A stretch of 64,000 nucleotides of DNA from assembly GCA_025094145.1 (NCBI GenBank), contig JALLLS010000007.1, positions 620,001 through 684,000 of the forward strand, written 5' to 3'. Made by a program: the position numbers and the translations under genes. This stretch comes from Spinellus fusiger. Lineage: Eukaryota; Mucoromycota; Mucoromycetes; Mucorales; Phycomycetaceae. The notes beneath the pieces were generated by a model. The model had not been told where the DNA came from. It made no database searches and saw only the letters and a list, made by a program, of their open reading frames with translations. Position 1 is the first letter of the stretch. Each line of letters starts with the position of its first letter. Of the stretch, positions 9,496-22,116 are shown one piece after another.

Positions 9496-12362
9496 ATGCT
9501 AAGGCATTGGACACGTATTGGGCTGGGTCGGTATCGACCGTATCACTCTTTATTCACTCGTCGTCTCATAAGCACCACACCCTTTAATGCTAAGAAAGTG
9601 ACTTTGGGATCAGCAACAGATGTCTTTGCAGAACAGCTCAAACAAGTCCCTATAGCCCTGGAGCCTAAAATGACTGCGAGTGGTTCTATGGTATTAGACA
9701 CTGTCCGAGAACAAACAAAGCTTTATCCCCACTGTGTCTTATTGATACAAGTGGGAGATTTCTATGAAGTGAGAATCATCCATCTATTATACTCTGTCAT
9801 TAAACTTTTTAGCTTTATGAGTCTCACGCTGCCAATTACGCTGCTAAACTTGATATCAAACTGACCCGCAAAGATATGGCCTCGGGAGTGACTGTAGATT
9901 TTGCCGGATTTCCCTTACGCTCTCTTGATAGATATCTAGATATTCTTGTGAATCGGCTTGGATGTCGAGTGGCATTGTGTGAACAAGCAGGAACAGTCAC
10001 ACGCGAAGATGGATCTGTCATGGGAAAACGACGTCGTATGACACGTATTATTACTCCTGGTACTGTCATTGAAGAGAGATTCTTGGATGCCTCTTCCAAC
10101 AGCTATCTTATGGCGGTTAGTACCAATGGAGATGACGTGGGATTGGCATGGATAGATCTTTCTGTGGGTGAATTCGTCCTTCAATACTCGAAACTGGATG
10201 CTTTCAAAGATGATCTGGCACGTATTCGACCACGTGAAGTCATTTTACCACTTTCTATGAAGCCAAAACAAGATCCCGTAGAAGACATTGAGGATCCTAT
10301 CGCAAGAGCATTGATCAATGAGCCTTATATTGCTATTAGTTATCAAAAGGATACGGATTTCGATGCTGCGGGTGGAAGGGAGGCTTTGAATACTATACTG
10401 ATGGCTGATTCAACAACATCCTCTCTAGGAGAAGAAGCGTTAGAATCACTGGATACACTGGATTCTTTAGAGTCAACTGAGCTCTCTTCTGCAATGGCCA
10501 TTATTAGTTACATTAACGGTACACACATAGAAGACAAACCACAGCTCCAGCGACCTGTACGATACAATGCAAAAGATAATCTGAGAATTGATAGTGCGGC
10601 CATTGTGTCTCTTGAACTTGTCAAGGGTCTTAAAGATGGAAGAAAAGCTGATAGTTTAGTGGGTGTGATTGACAGTACTGTCACCAGTGCCGGTTCTCGG
10701 TTATTAGCCAGATGGCTAACCTCTCCACTCACATCTATTGAGAGAATCAACCAAAGACTTAATGCTGTAGAATTTTTCTATGATCGGCCAGAGCTACTTT
10801 CTTCTGTAAGAGAAATCTTCAAACAAAGCACAGATGCCCAAAGAGCTTTGCAGAGAATAGCAGTGCGTCGTGGACAACGCTCTGATTTACTGGATATCTG
10901 CAACACATTGGATGTGATAAAAAAGTTTAAGGCGGAAGTAATACCCTATCTTGATCAGAAACCTCTTACCCTGAATGCAATGTCCATTTATAATATTGCT
11001 CATCTCTTGGATCCTCATGAGAAACTCACTCAGTATGTCAAAAAGGCTATTGGTCATCAGATACTTGACAAAGACAAAGACAAACCCTACGGTATTGTCA
11101 ACAGATCCTTCAAACCTGCACTTGAGAGGCTCCATAGCCAACTGGATCAAATGGAGATTGAACGCGATGGTTTTCATTACAATCTACGCCTTCAGTGTGG
11201 TAATTCTGTTAGTTTGACAAGCAGTGGTCTTTACAAACATGTAGTAGAAATCAATGGTACTCAAGCAAGTAAGCTCTTGGCTATTTATGACTGTCACTTG
11301 GTAAACAAAACAAAAACAAAACATCGGTACCAAGTTGATACATGGACAAATCTTTCTGTTGAGATTGAAACCAAGCGTTCACAGTTGATTGAGATGGAAG
11401 CTAGAATCATAGAGGAGATAGTAGAAAAGGTGATGGGCCATTCTCTTACTATTTTACATAGTTGTAGAGTAATGGCTCAACTTGATGTGTTTGCCTCTTT
11501 TGCCCAACTTAGCAATGAACAGCGTTATGTAAGACCCAAACTTGTCACTGATAACCAAATATCCATTACTGGTGGTCGACATCCTGTGGTCGAATCCCAT
11601 TTAGCTCGCAAGGGACGTTCATTTGTTCAAAACGACTTGAAGTTGGGTGATCAGCAAGAAGTATGGCTCTTGACGGGTCCCAATATGGGTGGCAAAAGTA
11701 CCTTTCTTCGCCAAAATGCTGTTATTGTTCTTTTGGCCCATATGGGATGCTTTGTTCCTGCCAGGAAGGCCACCATAGGCATTACTGATCGAATCTTTAG
11801 TAGAGTGGGAGCAGCAGATAATCTGGCACAAGATCAATCGACCTTTATGGTAGAGATGGCAGAAACAGCGACTATTTTACAGCAAGCGACAGAACGCTCC
11901 ATGGTGATTATGGATGAAGTGGGAAGAGGAACCTCCACCACCGATGGATTTTCATTGGCTTATGCTATCTTGTATGATCTCAGTAGTCGCATCCAATGTC
12001 GCACTCTCTTTGCCACTCATTATCATGAATTGGCAGATGCTCTGGATGATGATCGACACCCCGAGTTGAATAGAATCAAATGTTTTATGACTAGTCTCCA
12101 TGAAGATGAAAATGGGTTTACCTTTCTACACCGTGTAAGGCCGGGCGTGTGTCGCCAATCTCATGGCTTAAAGGTGGCGCAACTTGCAGGTATTTCATTT
12201 TCTTCTTTTTTCTTCTTATTGGCGCCAATGTAATGTTACTCGTGTGTTATAGGACTACCACCTTCTGTTGTGGCCATGGCACAGGATGTGTGGACCCAAT
12301 TGAACCAAGAAGGTAAAACTTCGGTATTCTATGGTGGTGAAGAGAAGAAAATGAACGCATAA
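9496..12362 (+). CDS. MSH1: Mitochondrial DNA mismatch repair protein, MutS family (Msh1)
   Basis: Three exons (9496-9768, 9813-12189, 12253-12362) give 919 residues, close to yeast Msh1 (about 960). The start was chosen at 9496 because MLRHWTRIGLGRYRPYHSLF, with its Arg-rich, acid-free N-terminus and following RRLIST, is a typical mitochondrial targeting peptide. Next come the mismatch-recognition domain (QVGDFYELYE, a MutS-I block with the Phe-x-Glu that contacts mismatches), connector, lever and clamp regions, then the ATPase with Walker A GPNMGGKST, VIMDEVGRGTST (Walker B and signature) and FATHYHEL. It is expected to repair mismatches and stabilise mitochondrial DNA. Oddity: after the stop, another frame remains open and reads NERIKVSRVMKDAATFAHVE to about 12450, so the last exon or the C-terminus may be mis-joined or frameshifted. 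Confidence 0.93.
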
Positions 12363-12715
12363 AAGTCAGTCGTGTTATGAAAGATGCTGCCACATTTGCT
12401 CATGTTGAGACATTATTTCTACCAAGGAGAATATCACAGCCAAGTGATTTGTAACACAGCTTTTATATATAAATATATACAGATAATAGTACATTGTTAA
12501 GCATTCTTTATGATCATTATAATAAATTTAATAGTAAATATACTAGAGTATAAGTAAATAAAAATAAAAATAAAAATAAATGTTTATCTTGTGTACACTT
12601 TGAGTTAAGAAAAGCAGCAGGAACTCTACTCTTTATGCAGTGAATCGTTAGGTTAGTAAATCCATCTTGTGCTACTTTATTAATTTAGATTAAGAAGAAT
12701 AGTTGATCTAATTAA
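12363..12715. other. Spacer downstream of MSH1
   Basis: It contains the residual open frame of MSH1 to about 12450, AT-rich sequence with AATAAA-like motifs suited to 3' end formation, and a short (AAATAA)n run near 12557-12580. No separate gene is seen. Confidence 0.4.
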
Positions 12716-14500
12716 GGAGATTTTCTGGCTTTTAGGCGGGGATATCTCTTTCCTTTTACGTCTACGAATTTCTTGCCTTTATGGAACTGTGTTTAAAATC
12801 AAAGGTTTGCAAGTATCTAAATTATTATTTCTTTTTGTAGTATACCTCAATATCAAATTGTATTATCAATAGAATATAGTGTTGATGAATAGCATTGTTT
12901 ATTGTAATGGTATAGATAATACTATATTATGTAAAATAGCTACTGCCCAAGTACATTCCCTCATAGCAATAGAATCTATACCCTGAAAGCCTTATGCCTT
13001 GTTCTTGAGAGATAGATAGATATGCTCAGGAGTATACTCTAGATAGCATTGACCTTGTAGAGGATCACCTAATACTGATTTGAAAGGAGTCTTCACTTGC
13101 CTAATAACAATTCAATGAGTGACTTGTGGAATACAATAAGCTCAAGCCCAGATGAAGACACTGCTTACCTTTTTACCTTAAGAATAGCCTTTGGTAGTGT
13201 CTATCACCTCCTTCTATTGTTTCTCTTTGTTAATAATGGCACATTACCTTGCTCAGTTATGCTTATCTTGATGAGTACACACAAGAAGATTTTTGGGATA
13301 TATAAGGAAATATTCTGAGGATAAAATCAAAATCTTCTTATGATTGGCTAATGTGTTTGAAAATGCCTTTTTGTTGTCCAGAGGGTCGATTTCAAACTCT
13401 GCCTGCCTATCAGAACAAAGATAATTGACTTTGCAATTATAAAGTAGAAAATTGGCTGTAAAGACAAGAAATAGAACAAGAATCTTCTTAATTTTATAAC
13501 TCAGTCACTGATATTCCTCTCTTAACATAATATGTTATCCTTAAGCCCACAGTATTTGCAGCATAACAATGTTTAAAAAAGATTTGTTACAGGACACACT
13601 GAATTAACTCTAATGGTCATTGTCCATAAAAAAGAGCCAATGCCACTTATATTAACAAATGTATAGCCATTCATTGAATCCATATCCATAATCACCTCAG
13701 TAACTGTTATTGTAACTGGTATTAACCGTAGTGCTTAATGATAACAAAGTATTGTTTCTAATACTGAACTTTAAGCCCAAGGCAAATAGAGTGTGAATTG
13801 TTTGACTTGTGAATTTGACTTGTGAATTTTATGGGTGGAGGCTAGTGTATACCCCACCAGAATAGAGAAAGAAAAATTATTATTTGTTTTGATATTCCCC
13901 TCCTTTTGTTATTTCTCACACTGTCCATACAACTTAACGCCCAAGTACTCTTCAAGATGAGCATAAATAAACAAGGTAATGTGCTATTATTAACAAAGAA
14001 AAACAATAGGTGATAGACACTACCAAAGACTATTTTTGAGATAGAAAAGTAAGTAGTGTCTTCATCTGGTATTGAGCTCATCGTAATCCACAAGACACTC
14101 AACGTATTATTATTAGACAAGTAAAGAATCCTTTCAAGTCAGTCCCAGGTGGTCTTCTATACTATCTAGAGTGTCTAGAGTATACTCCTGAGCATAGTTA
14201 TCTATCTCCCAAGAATAAAGCACAAAGCTTTTAGGGTATACATTCTATTGCTATGAGGGAGTGTACTTTGGCAGTGGCTATAGTCATACTATAGTATTAG
14301 CTACATTATTATGATAAACTATTTTATTCATCAACACTATATTTTACTGATAATATAATTTGATATTGAGGTACCCACAAAAGGAAACAATTATTTAGAT
14401 ACTTGCAAACCTTTGATTTTAAACACAGTTCCATAAAGGCAAGAAATTCGTAGACGTAAAAGGAAGGAAGTAACACCGCTTAAAGGTCAGAAAAATCTCC
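12716..14500. repeat. 1.8-kb inverted-repeat structure (two head-out copies of one repeat)
   Basis: Both outer ends carry the same sequence, facing inward: GGAGATTTTCTGGC at 12716 and its complement ending at 14500. From the left, about 570 bp (to about 13285) matches the minus strand from 14500 down to about 13910, including the blocks TTTACGTCTACGAATTTCTT and GGAACTGTGTTTAAAATCAA. The minus-strand copy continues with material also present in the third copy at 56574-57330. The two arms meet around 13275-13340, where AAGAAGATTTT and its complement form the centre of the palindrome. A short open frame of about 55 codons (SDLWNT...DEDTAYLF) is present in all three copies. The family is not recognised. 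It has no transposase and could be a non-autonomous DNA element or a rearranged retroelement end. Confidence 0.7.
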
Positions 14501-17500
14501 TGGTGTGTACTATGCATTATCCAATCGGATTATTTAAGGGAATCTAGACCATTACATGAATTATAACTTCTTGGCTCCTTCAATTCAACACATCTTCTTA
14601 GATGTATATTAAGTTTGGCTGTTTTTTTCGTCTTAATTGATGAAACAAAGCATCTATCTTTGATTCAAAGATAGCTGCGATGAAAACGAGTTACACAAGT
14701 ATACTGTCTTCATGAAAACATTGAGCTTTAATAGAAATTCATAATGATAAACACATGATAGAGTAGTAAAGAGAGCTTATTGAAGTCTTATTAGTGATGG
14801 AATGAATTGAAGGGTTATAGTGTATAACAATAGTCTATAAAGGTGTTCTATTGATGACTGTTATTGTTTCTATAACTTTCAAAACAAAGAAAATAATTAT
14901 AAAGGCATTCAGCTATTAGCCCGATGAAATGGACGCGTGCTACTTTATTTAAGTTGTTGTTTTTGCAGGGTCATGTAGTCTACCTTTAATAGAAATAAGC
15001 TTTTTAAATTTTTATCGGTCCCATGTGTTAATCGGCGTTTGAGTAAAATAAGTTCTTAAAAGTACTCATAAAAAAAAGATTAATTAGAAATAAATTTAAA
15101 TGAAAAGATCAAAAACATAAATCAGAAAACATGAATCTCAGATGTCAGTTATTTTCCTTAAAAAATCTTAGTTTAAACTCTTCTAGCATCCATTTTCCTA
15201 TCTTAGTAAAGGCTAAAGAAAACAATATATAAATATAAAAAAACTTGGATTGATTAAAGAAGAATAGAAGAAAACAAACAAATGATACGATTGGATAAAA
15301 AAGTTCAATTTCATTTTTTGGCAACTATTCCGTATGTTTATTTTAAATAATATTTTAAATAGCAATGTGCCCATATAGTATCTACTGAATAAATTGACGT
15401 TTTTAAGCATAAAAAGAAGGGTTAGTTAGAATCACTTTCAGCCCATGAAAAGGAGGTATAAAGAGAAAGAATACCAAAAGATAGAGTATAGGGTCCAATA
15501 AAATTCCCCTTACAAAAAATGATAGTCATTGGTGCTATTACAATAGTAACTACGTTTACTAGCTCTTTAAATTGTATTCTCCTTTACACTTAAAAATCCT
15601 CTGTTTTGTTTGTTTGTATTATTTATACTCTAACCAAATGTAGTGTCTCAGAAATAAACTTGATATATATACAAATTGATAAATAAATAGGCAATCAGTT
15701 ATTTACTCTATGTTTTTTTATTGATTGAACCTACAAACACAATGGCAATAGACATTTCTGAATAGACATTTCTAAGCAGTCTACATATGGTTTTGCATAA
15801 TGGAGTATGAATATACAAATGTGCATAAACTGAAATGAGAGAATTATTTGAATATTTTAAATTCCGGATAATTCTTCCTATTTGCCTATTTGGAACTTAA
15901 GGCATTTAAATAATTCGTCACTTTTATGTATTAATAAATCCATATCCATTTACTCATATTTATCTACCTGTGATATTATTTCCATTCATCCAAGCATTCA
16001 TATCTATTTAAATACCCATAATCTTCTTTATTTCGCATGACTTGAAGCTTTAACAAATGAAGAGATGTGTAAGATTGCTATTTATTTCTAATTGTTAGCC
16101 TATACAGTTGTATTTTCTTCTTTTAAAATGTATATATTTCTATTTAGGCTTGGAAAGTGCCTGTTTATATTTTTCTTTTATACTTTGCCTTTTCGTGTTG
16201 ATCTTTTTATTATTCTTATTATTCTTATTATTTTTATTATTTTTATTATTATTATAAAATATTGATTTCTTTGATTTCTTCGTTGCAGAAAAGTACTCGG
16301 TGACACATCTTTTTTGTGTAATTTATTCTTTGTAAATCCATTATTACTACTCATAGCATCTAGAATAACTTTTAATCAGCAGGCACATGCAGGTCATGAA
16401 GATAGTGAGTATTTAAAGGTACAAGCCATTTCTACCCTAATAATAATGCCTTTTAATAATAATAAAGACATCCATGCATTGTTTAAGTTCATAAATACAT
16501 GGGTTAAAGAATAAAACATTCATAAGGCTGAAGATATAAAATAGGCAGCCCCCTCTTCTTTTTTAGTGTCTTTGCTAGTACAACCCTCGGTCTTATCCTA
16601 TTGAAAGGTATGGCTTACGACTGGGTTCAATGAGAAGATAACACATAGGTCGAGGCAAACTACATGTGTGTATTTAAGAATGAAATTGACAGAATTAATA
16701 TTGTACTACCCCTTCTTAAACCTTTAACTTTAATACCACAACTATTAATAAAATGATGGAAAAAAATAAAGTTCTTTATTCTATAAGCCACTGGCTTTTT
16801 TTCTTCTTCTCCCGGTGGTGATGTTGATAATTAGTTAGTAGTTTGAGTTATTGGCTTAACAAGAACATTCTTCTGCTTGTACCATCAATGACTTTTTTTC
16901 CTTTTGTGGATGTGTGAGAGTATGTTTATATATGTTTATGTAATAAAGAAGTCGGGTCTCTTTATTCTACTTATAATAAAGAGTCAATATTAAGGTGTTT
17001 ATTTCTTTGAATACTATACTCATTGTTTCATTTAATTCAAGGACTTCTCTCTCTCTCTTTGTTTTCTTCTTATTCAGAATATGGATTCTTTGTACGAAGA
17101 AGAAAAGATTTTAATCTGAGAAAAGCTCAGTTTCTTTGTCACTATTGAGAGTGGGCAAAACAATTTTATGAAATTCACAATGAAAGCAGCATTCATTGTC
17201 ATCCTTCTAGTTGGAGTATAGAATGAACTAAACATGATTTTATACCAGAATGGATCTATTGTTTTTAACTATGAAATAATAGATACTGTTTATTTATTAC
17301 AAAGTAAGCAAACACACTACACTGGCTGATTATCTTATTTACTATTGATAATTAAATGAAATTTGATTAAGAACGCTATAGCCAAATATAACAGGATGGA
17401 CTATCTAAATATTAATATACATTGAGCCAACACATCGTCATTATGATAGTGCTTGGTTGATAATATAAGTAGGAGTCTTACAAATGAATTCATTGCGTTC

Positions 17501-17682
17501 AGTATTTGTATTACTCTAGGGGATCTATTGAATCAATGGTCATATTTTTTACTATCAATCTTTCTCAAGTTATATATCTCAAAGTAATATTTATTGGCAT
17601 TCTTTTATATGTGTCAAATATTCTGATGAACAAAAGATTTACATGAATTCAAGGTCGAATGAGTTCTCTAAAGAATTGTATG
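14501..17682. other. Gene-free AT-rich region
   Basis: Both strands were read. Only short frames of fewer than 70 codons occur (for example at 15213-15410 and 16314-16514), with no domain, no splice support and composition like non-coding DNA. No RNA gene or transposon terminus is recognisable. Confidence 0.55.
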
Positions 17683-17851
17683 AGACCGTCAGAAACAAAG
17701 TAGGAATAAATGTGCTTTATCTTCTTTTTATTAAACCTCAGAGCAATTTCTCAAAGTATAAAAGCTTTTTTGAGTTATTGTTAAGTTAATCTTCTTTTTC
17801 GCTCGGTCATTACCGCATTATTTGATTCATATACACTCTTATTATTCCAAA

Positions 17852-18703
17852 ATGTCTACTGAGGAAAGCATACAGGCCTTGCAACAGCAAATTGCTTCAT
17901 TGTGTAAGGTGGTTTTGGCTCTTGACCAATAACAAGCTCCCCAAGTGTCTCTCCAGGCTGAAGCCATGGTCACCGACTTGCCAGCACAGGCGGCAGAGGG
18001 TCCTGTTGCTTTGGATCCTTTCCCAGTGTGTCCTTCTTATGAATGGACTCCCTCAGAGTTCTTGAATGAACACTTTGGTTTGGATCGTCCGTTACACACT
18101 TCTCCTCTTATGGAAGAAGAATCCCGTAAACGGGTAATCGAGTCCTATCCCAGTATTATGGGAATGGACTACAAGGCACCTTCTACTCTACCAGAAGTTG
18201 AGAAGAGAATGGACAAAGGCCAACAGAATGAAGAAAGGTCTCTTAGGAACATGCAATACATGCTCTCTGCCTTTTTCCGCTCTCTAGATATTCTCATCTA
18301 TGAACTTACTTTGGCTGAACTCAATAATCATAATATGGAACACTATGCCAGGATGCTATATGATCATAGGGAGTTACTCCTTCATTCATGTGCCACCATT
18401 ACACAATCTTGTAATGAGACTGCTGCTAGAGCCTTCAACCCTGCTTTCTCGGCAAAGACCAATGATGCACATAACTACACTATGTCCAGTGCAGATTTTC
18501 AGGCTATGCTCTCAAGACAAACAGCAGCCAACAAGGTGTACCTTGAGACCAGAACACTCAAGCCCTCTAGACAATTCAATAGTTACACTAGTTCTCTTAG
18601 TTTCTCTGGTTCTTCTGGCCCTCCTGAAATGTCTTTGCAGTTTTTTTCGATCCGGTCCATCCTCTCAGCAGAGCGGTTACAAACACAGCAATGCCTAAAA
18701 TAG
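17852..18703 (+). pseudogene. DIRS gag-like ORF, broken
   Basis: ATG at 17852 reads MSTEESIQALQQQIASLCKV, then a TAA at 17930-17932. The same frame is open again to 18703. The protein has an N-terminal heptad-like stretch and a central helical region (LRNMQYMLSAFFRSLDI). It is expected to form the particle that packages element RNA; nothing beyond its position and general character supports that role. Confidence 0.6.
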
Positions 18704-19309
18704 CAATAGTCATCTCCATTACCAAAGCAAGCCCAAGGACAGTGCTATGACCAACCAGCACAAAGGTCACTACAACAGCAACAATCCCTTCAGGAAGCCC
18801 CAACAACAGTAATTCCTTCAGTGGAAGGCAAAGTGATTGGGCGACTCAGCCAGCTTGCTTCACATTGGACAACACTTTATACCAACATATGGCTACAAAA
18901 CACAATTTCTCAGGGGTTCAACATCCCCTTCCACGCTTTACCCCCTCTTTCTTACAACCCGACTCCGATCATTGCATACGACGCACAACCATTTTGTTGC
19001 AAATAAGAAAATATTCTATCCATGGAAATCTATTAAGAGAAGATTATTACCTGTGCATTTTTGGAGAATGCTGTTGAATAATTAGTCCTATATCAGTCAT
19101 GCCTTGGAAGAGAATGCATACAAGTAGTTTTCATATATAGAATGAAGTCTTTGAGAAATATGACTTAACTACTTAATACACCTCTTGTTTATTGGGTTTT
19201 TAAACAATCTGTTCACCTAGAGACAGAAATACAATAACAACTGGCAAAGAATGTGATACAAACAGTATCAGAACAATAAGTAGAGAGCATACCATGCTTC
19301 CAAAGCTCA

Positions 19310-20909
19310 ATGTTTGCCATCCCTAAGAAGGACAGAGGCTCCAGGCCAGTGTTCAACTTAAAGTTGAACCAGTATGTCAACACCCCTCACTTCAAGATAG
19401 AGACACTCAAATAAGTCTCACTCATGCTCTGCCCCAAAGACTAATTGACATCCATCGACCTCTCAGATGCTTTTCTCTACATTTCTGTGCACCCAGACTC
19501 CCCCTCATACTTACACTTCCAATGGAAATCTCAGGTGTACCAATGGTTGTTTACAAAGGTAACCAGGCCCATGCTGGAGTGGGTTTTGTACCCAAAGAAT
19601 AAGAGTATCAAGCTATATCGACAACCAGATCATTGCAGCAGAATCACCTCAACAGGCTTCTTTCCACACAGAGATGGTAGTAAAGAAACTGTAATAGTTA
19701 GGATGGTTAGTCAACCTCAAAAAATCTGATCTACAGCCCAAACAAGTACTGGAACACCTAGGCCTCTCATTGGATATAACAACAATGATGGCATCTCTGC
19801 CAGCCAAGAAGCTGAGAGATCTACAGAAGTCTATCCAACAGATATTGAAGTCCCCTTCACAAACACCCCGAATAGTCCACAGCCTGACGATGCATCTCAA
19901 AGCAGCAACATTTACAATCTTCCCTGCTCGTCTGTACACTCAACACCTCCTACGATTCAAGAACATTCATGTTCATACGGAGAAGGATTGGGATGCCCCA
20001 CAGACAATGGATCAAAACTGCATAGTGGAGTTGAAATGGTGGCTCACCAACCTCAAGAATTGGAATGGAAGATCCTGGATCCCTACAACACCATCAGAGA
20101 CCCTATACGTGGATGACAGCAACACAGGATGGGGATGCAGCTGGAAGAACCACTGTGCCCATGGATTTTGGACAGCAGAGGAGACGAACTACCCGATCCA
20201 TTGGAGGGAGCTGAAGGCAGCCCAATGAGCCCTAATGACATTCCCACAATTGAAGAACACTACTATTTTGATCAGGACAGACAACACAACCTCACTCTCC
20301 TACATCAACAAGCAAGGCGGAACAAAGTCCTTGGACCTGATGAACCTGGCTACGACCCTGTGGAAGTGGTGTCTCAAGAACAATCTGTCCATCAAAGCAC
20401 AACACATCAAGGGACAGCAAAACGTAGTGGCGGATTTCGAATCCAGGAGGACGTTTACCAAGAATACGTGGCAAATCAAGCCCTCAAGCTTCAATTTGAT
20501 TCAGAGAACATGGGGCCCTCACTCAATAGACCTGTTTGCGGATCGCACCTCCCACCTCCTTCCAAAGTATGTATCGTGGACGCCAAACCCAGGAGCAATA
20601 CACACAGACGCATTCACTATGAGCTGGTCTCAGTGGAAGAATCCCTACATCAATCCACCTTGGAATCTGATCACCAGAGTTCTCGCAAAATTGATAAGGG
20701 AAAGAATCCCATTAGCTACAGTAGTAGTGCCGTTCTGGCCGAGTGCCCTCTGGTTCCCCATGATCCAGGCTATGGCTCAAGCACCTCCACTGTTCCTCTC
20801 CCACCAGCACATTCAGACAACCACACCAACAACACCGTGGCCACTACAGCACACCTGGATGCTATCCGTTTGGAGACTCTCAGGAACAAATTTACCAATA
20901 TCGGCCTAG
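19310..20909 (+). pseudogene. DIRS reverse transcriptase and RNase H, frameshifted
   Basis: Reverse-transcriptase blocks are spread over frames: VFNLKLNQYVNTPHFKIETL, the motif A region IDLSDAFLYISVH at 19448, and LFTKVTRPMLEW. The catalytic YLDD-type motif has decayed (the matching frame reads IDNQIIAA near 19620). RNase H follows at 20100-20500 with LYVDDSNTGWGC and RTDNTTSLSYINKQGG, both typical of DIRS elements. Stops and frame changes at about 19730 and 20228 break the coding sequence. Confidence 0.8.
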
Positions 20910-21920
20910 CGCCTGAAACAGTAACAATGCTCATGCATCAATATACTTCCAATACCACAACCAACAAAGGGTACCGCATTTACCAAAATGCTTTCATCAA
21001 ATGGGCCCTCCAACAACATCCACAGGTCTCTGTATAAGAATTCTCGGTGCAAGACCTCATCAACTTTCTTTCTTCCTCACGTAACAGTAGACAGCTGAAA
21101 GTGGGTACATTACAAATGGCCAGGTCTGCCATATTGCACCTCAGTTCGACTCCAGAGCCCATTCGTGAGCATGCACTTTTGCATACGTTCTTCAATACTC
21201 CAAGTCACTTGGCACCACCTGTTTCCCTGAACAAACCACTCATAGACATGCGTCCCATCCATTGAGTATGCTCAAGGAATCCCTTCTTCTGTGGATACTC
21301 CATTCTCTTTTCTACAGCAAAAACTGGCTTTCTTACTAGCAATGGTTGCTTTTCTCAGACCTTCATATCTAGAAAGATCTCCCTTTTCTTCCTGCACTAT
21401 CAAAGACGATTTTCTCTTGTTCTATGTGATGGCTCCCAAGGAAAGGCACAAGAAACAGGCCATTATCAAGCCATTTACAGTACACTTACACACTAACTCT
21501 TCTCTTTGTCTGCTTGTTTGTTTCTCTTGTCTAAGAGATTACCCTTTGGTTTCTCCTCCAAGGTCGCAAGACTCTACCTTATTCCTGATCTCACCTGTCA
21601 AACACGCTCCTGTCAAGGCCACCACTATCTCCACCTGGTTACGTAGATTTATCAACAAGTCTACAACAGACAAGGTCTCCATTCGTTCCATTGCCTCTTC
21701 TCGTGCACTGGCACAAGGTATTGCCTTGGATGATATTGTGGCCCTGGGCAACTGGACTTCCTCAACAACCTTCCACAATTATTACAAGCGTCAACACATG
21801 ACAACGGTGGATTTTACTTGTGTTGTTCTCTCAGGTTCCTCTACTGCTCTTTCTGAGTCTGAAGATGATTTTCATGATGCTATGGATACAGTGGATGAAG
21901 ATGAGGATTTTTTTTCTTGA
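20880..21920 (+). pseudogene. DIRS tyrosine recombinase, broken into fragments
   Basis: The N-terminal core-binding part (FTNIGLAPETVTMLMHQYTS onwards) runs to a stop at 21037, then continues in fragments. The catalytic part at 21291-21920 is open, with AFLRPSYLERS (first catalytic Arg), IRSIASSRALAQGIALDDIV (helix with the second Arg) and LGNWTSSTTFHNYYKR, which carries the Trp and nucleophilic Tyr of the family. The acidic tail (ESEDDFHDAMDTVDEDEDF) follows. It would normally circularise and integrate the cDNA. Confidence 0.85.
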
Positions 21921-22116
21921 TCTGGATTAGCACATTTATTCTTATTATTTTGTATCATTCATTTCCCATTATTTATTATTTATTCATGACCGAGCTCAAT
22001 TCGATTAACTTAACAATAACTCAAAAAAGCTTTTACTTATACTTTGAAAAATCGCTCTGAGCTTTAATAGAAAAGAAGATAAAGCACATTTATTCCTATT
22101 TTGTTTCCTCTGGTCT

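Larger units (their letters stand above)
17683..22116 (+). mobile_element. DIRS-like tyrosine-recombinase retrotransposon, degenerate
   Basis: A 4.4-kb element with inverted terminal repeats. The left end at 17683-17815 (GAAACAAAGTAGGAATAAAT, later AGCTTTTTTGAGTTATTGTT and GCTCGGTCAT) recurs in reverse complement at 21985-22116 with few differences. Between them lie, in order, a gag-like frame, a reverse transcriptase, an RNase H region and a tyrosine recombinase. This order with inverted ends is diagnostic of DIRS elements, which integrate by recombinase rather than by a DDE integrase and leave no target duplication. Every ORF is broken by stops or frameshifts, so it is a fossil copy. Confidence 0.9.

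Noticed and set aside
16314..16514. 66-codon open frame in the gene-free region
   Set aside because: It starts from a non-ATG codon and has AT-driven composition and no family resemblance.
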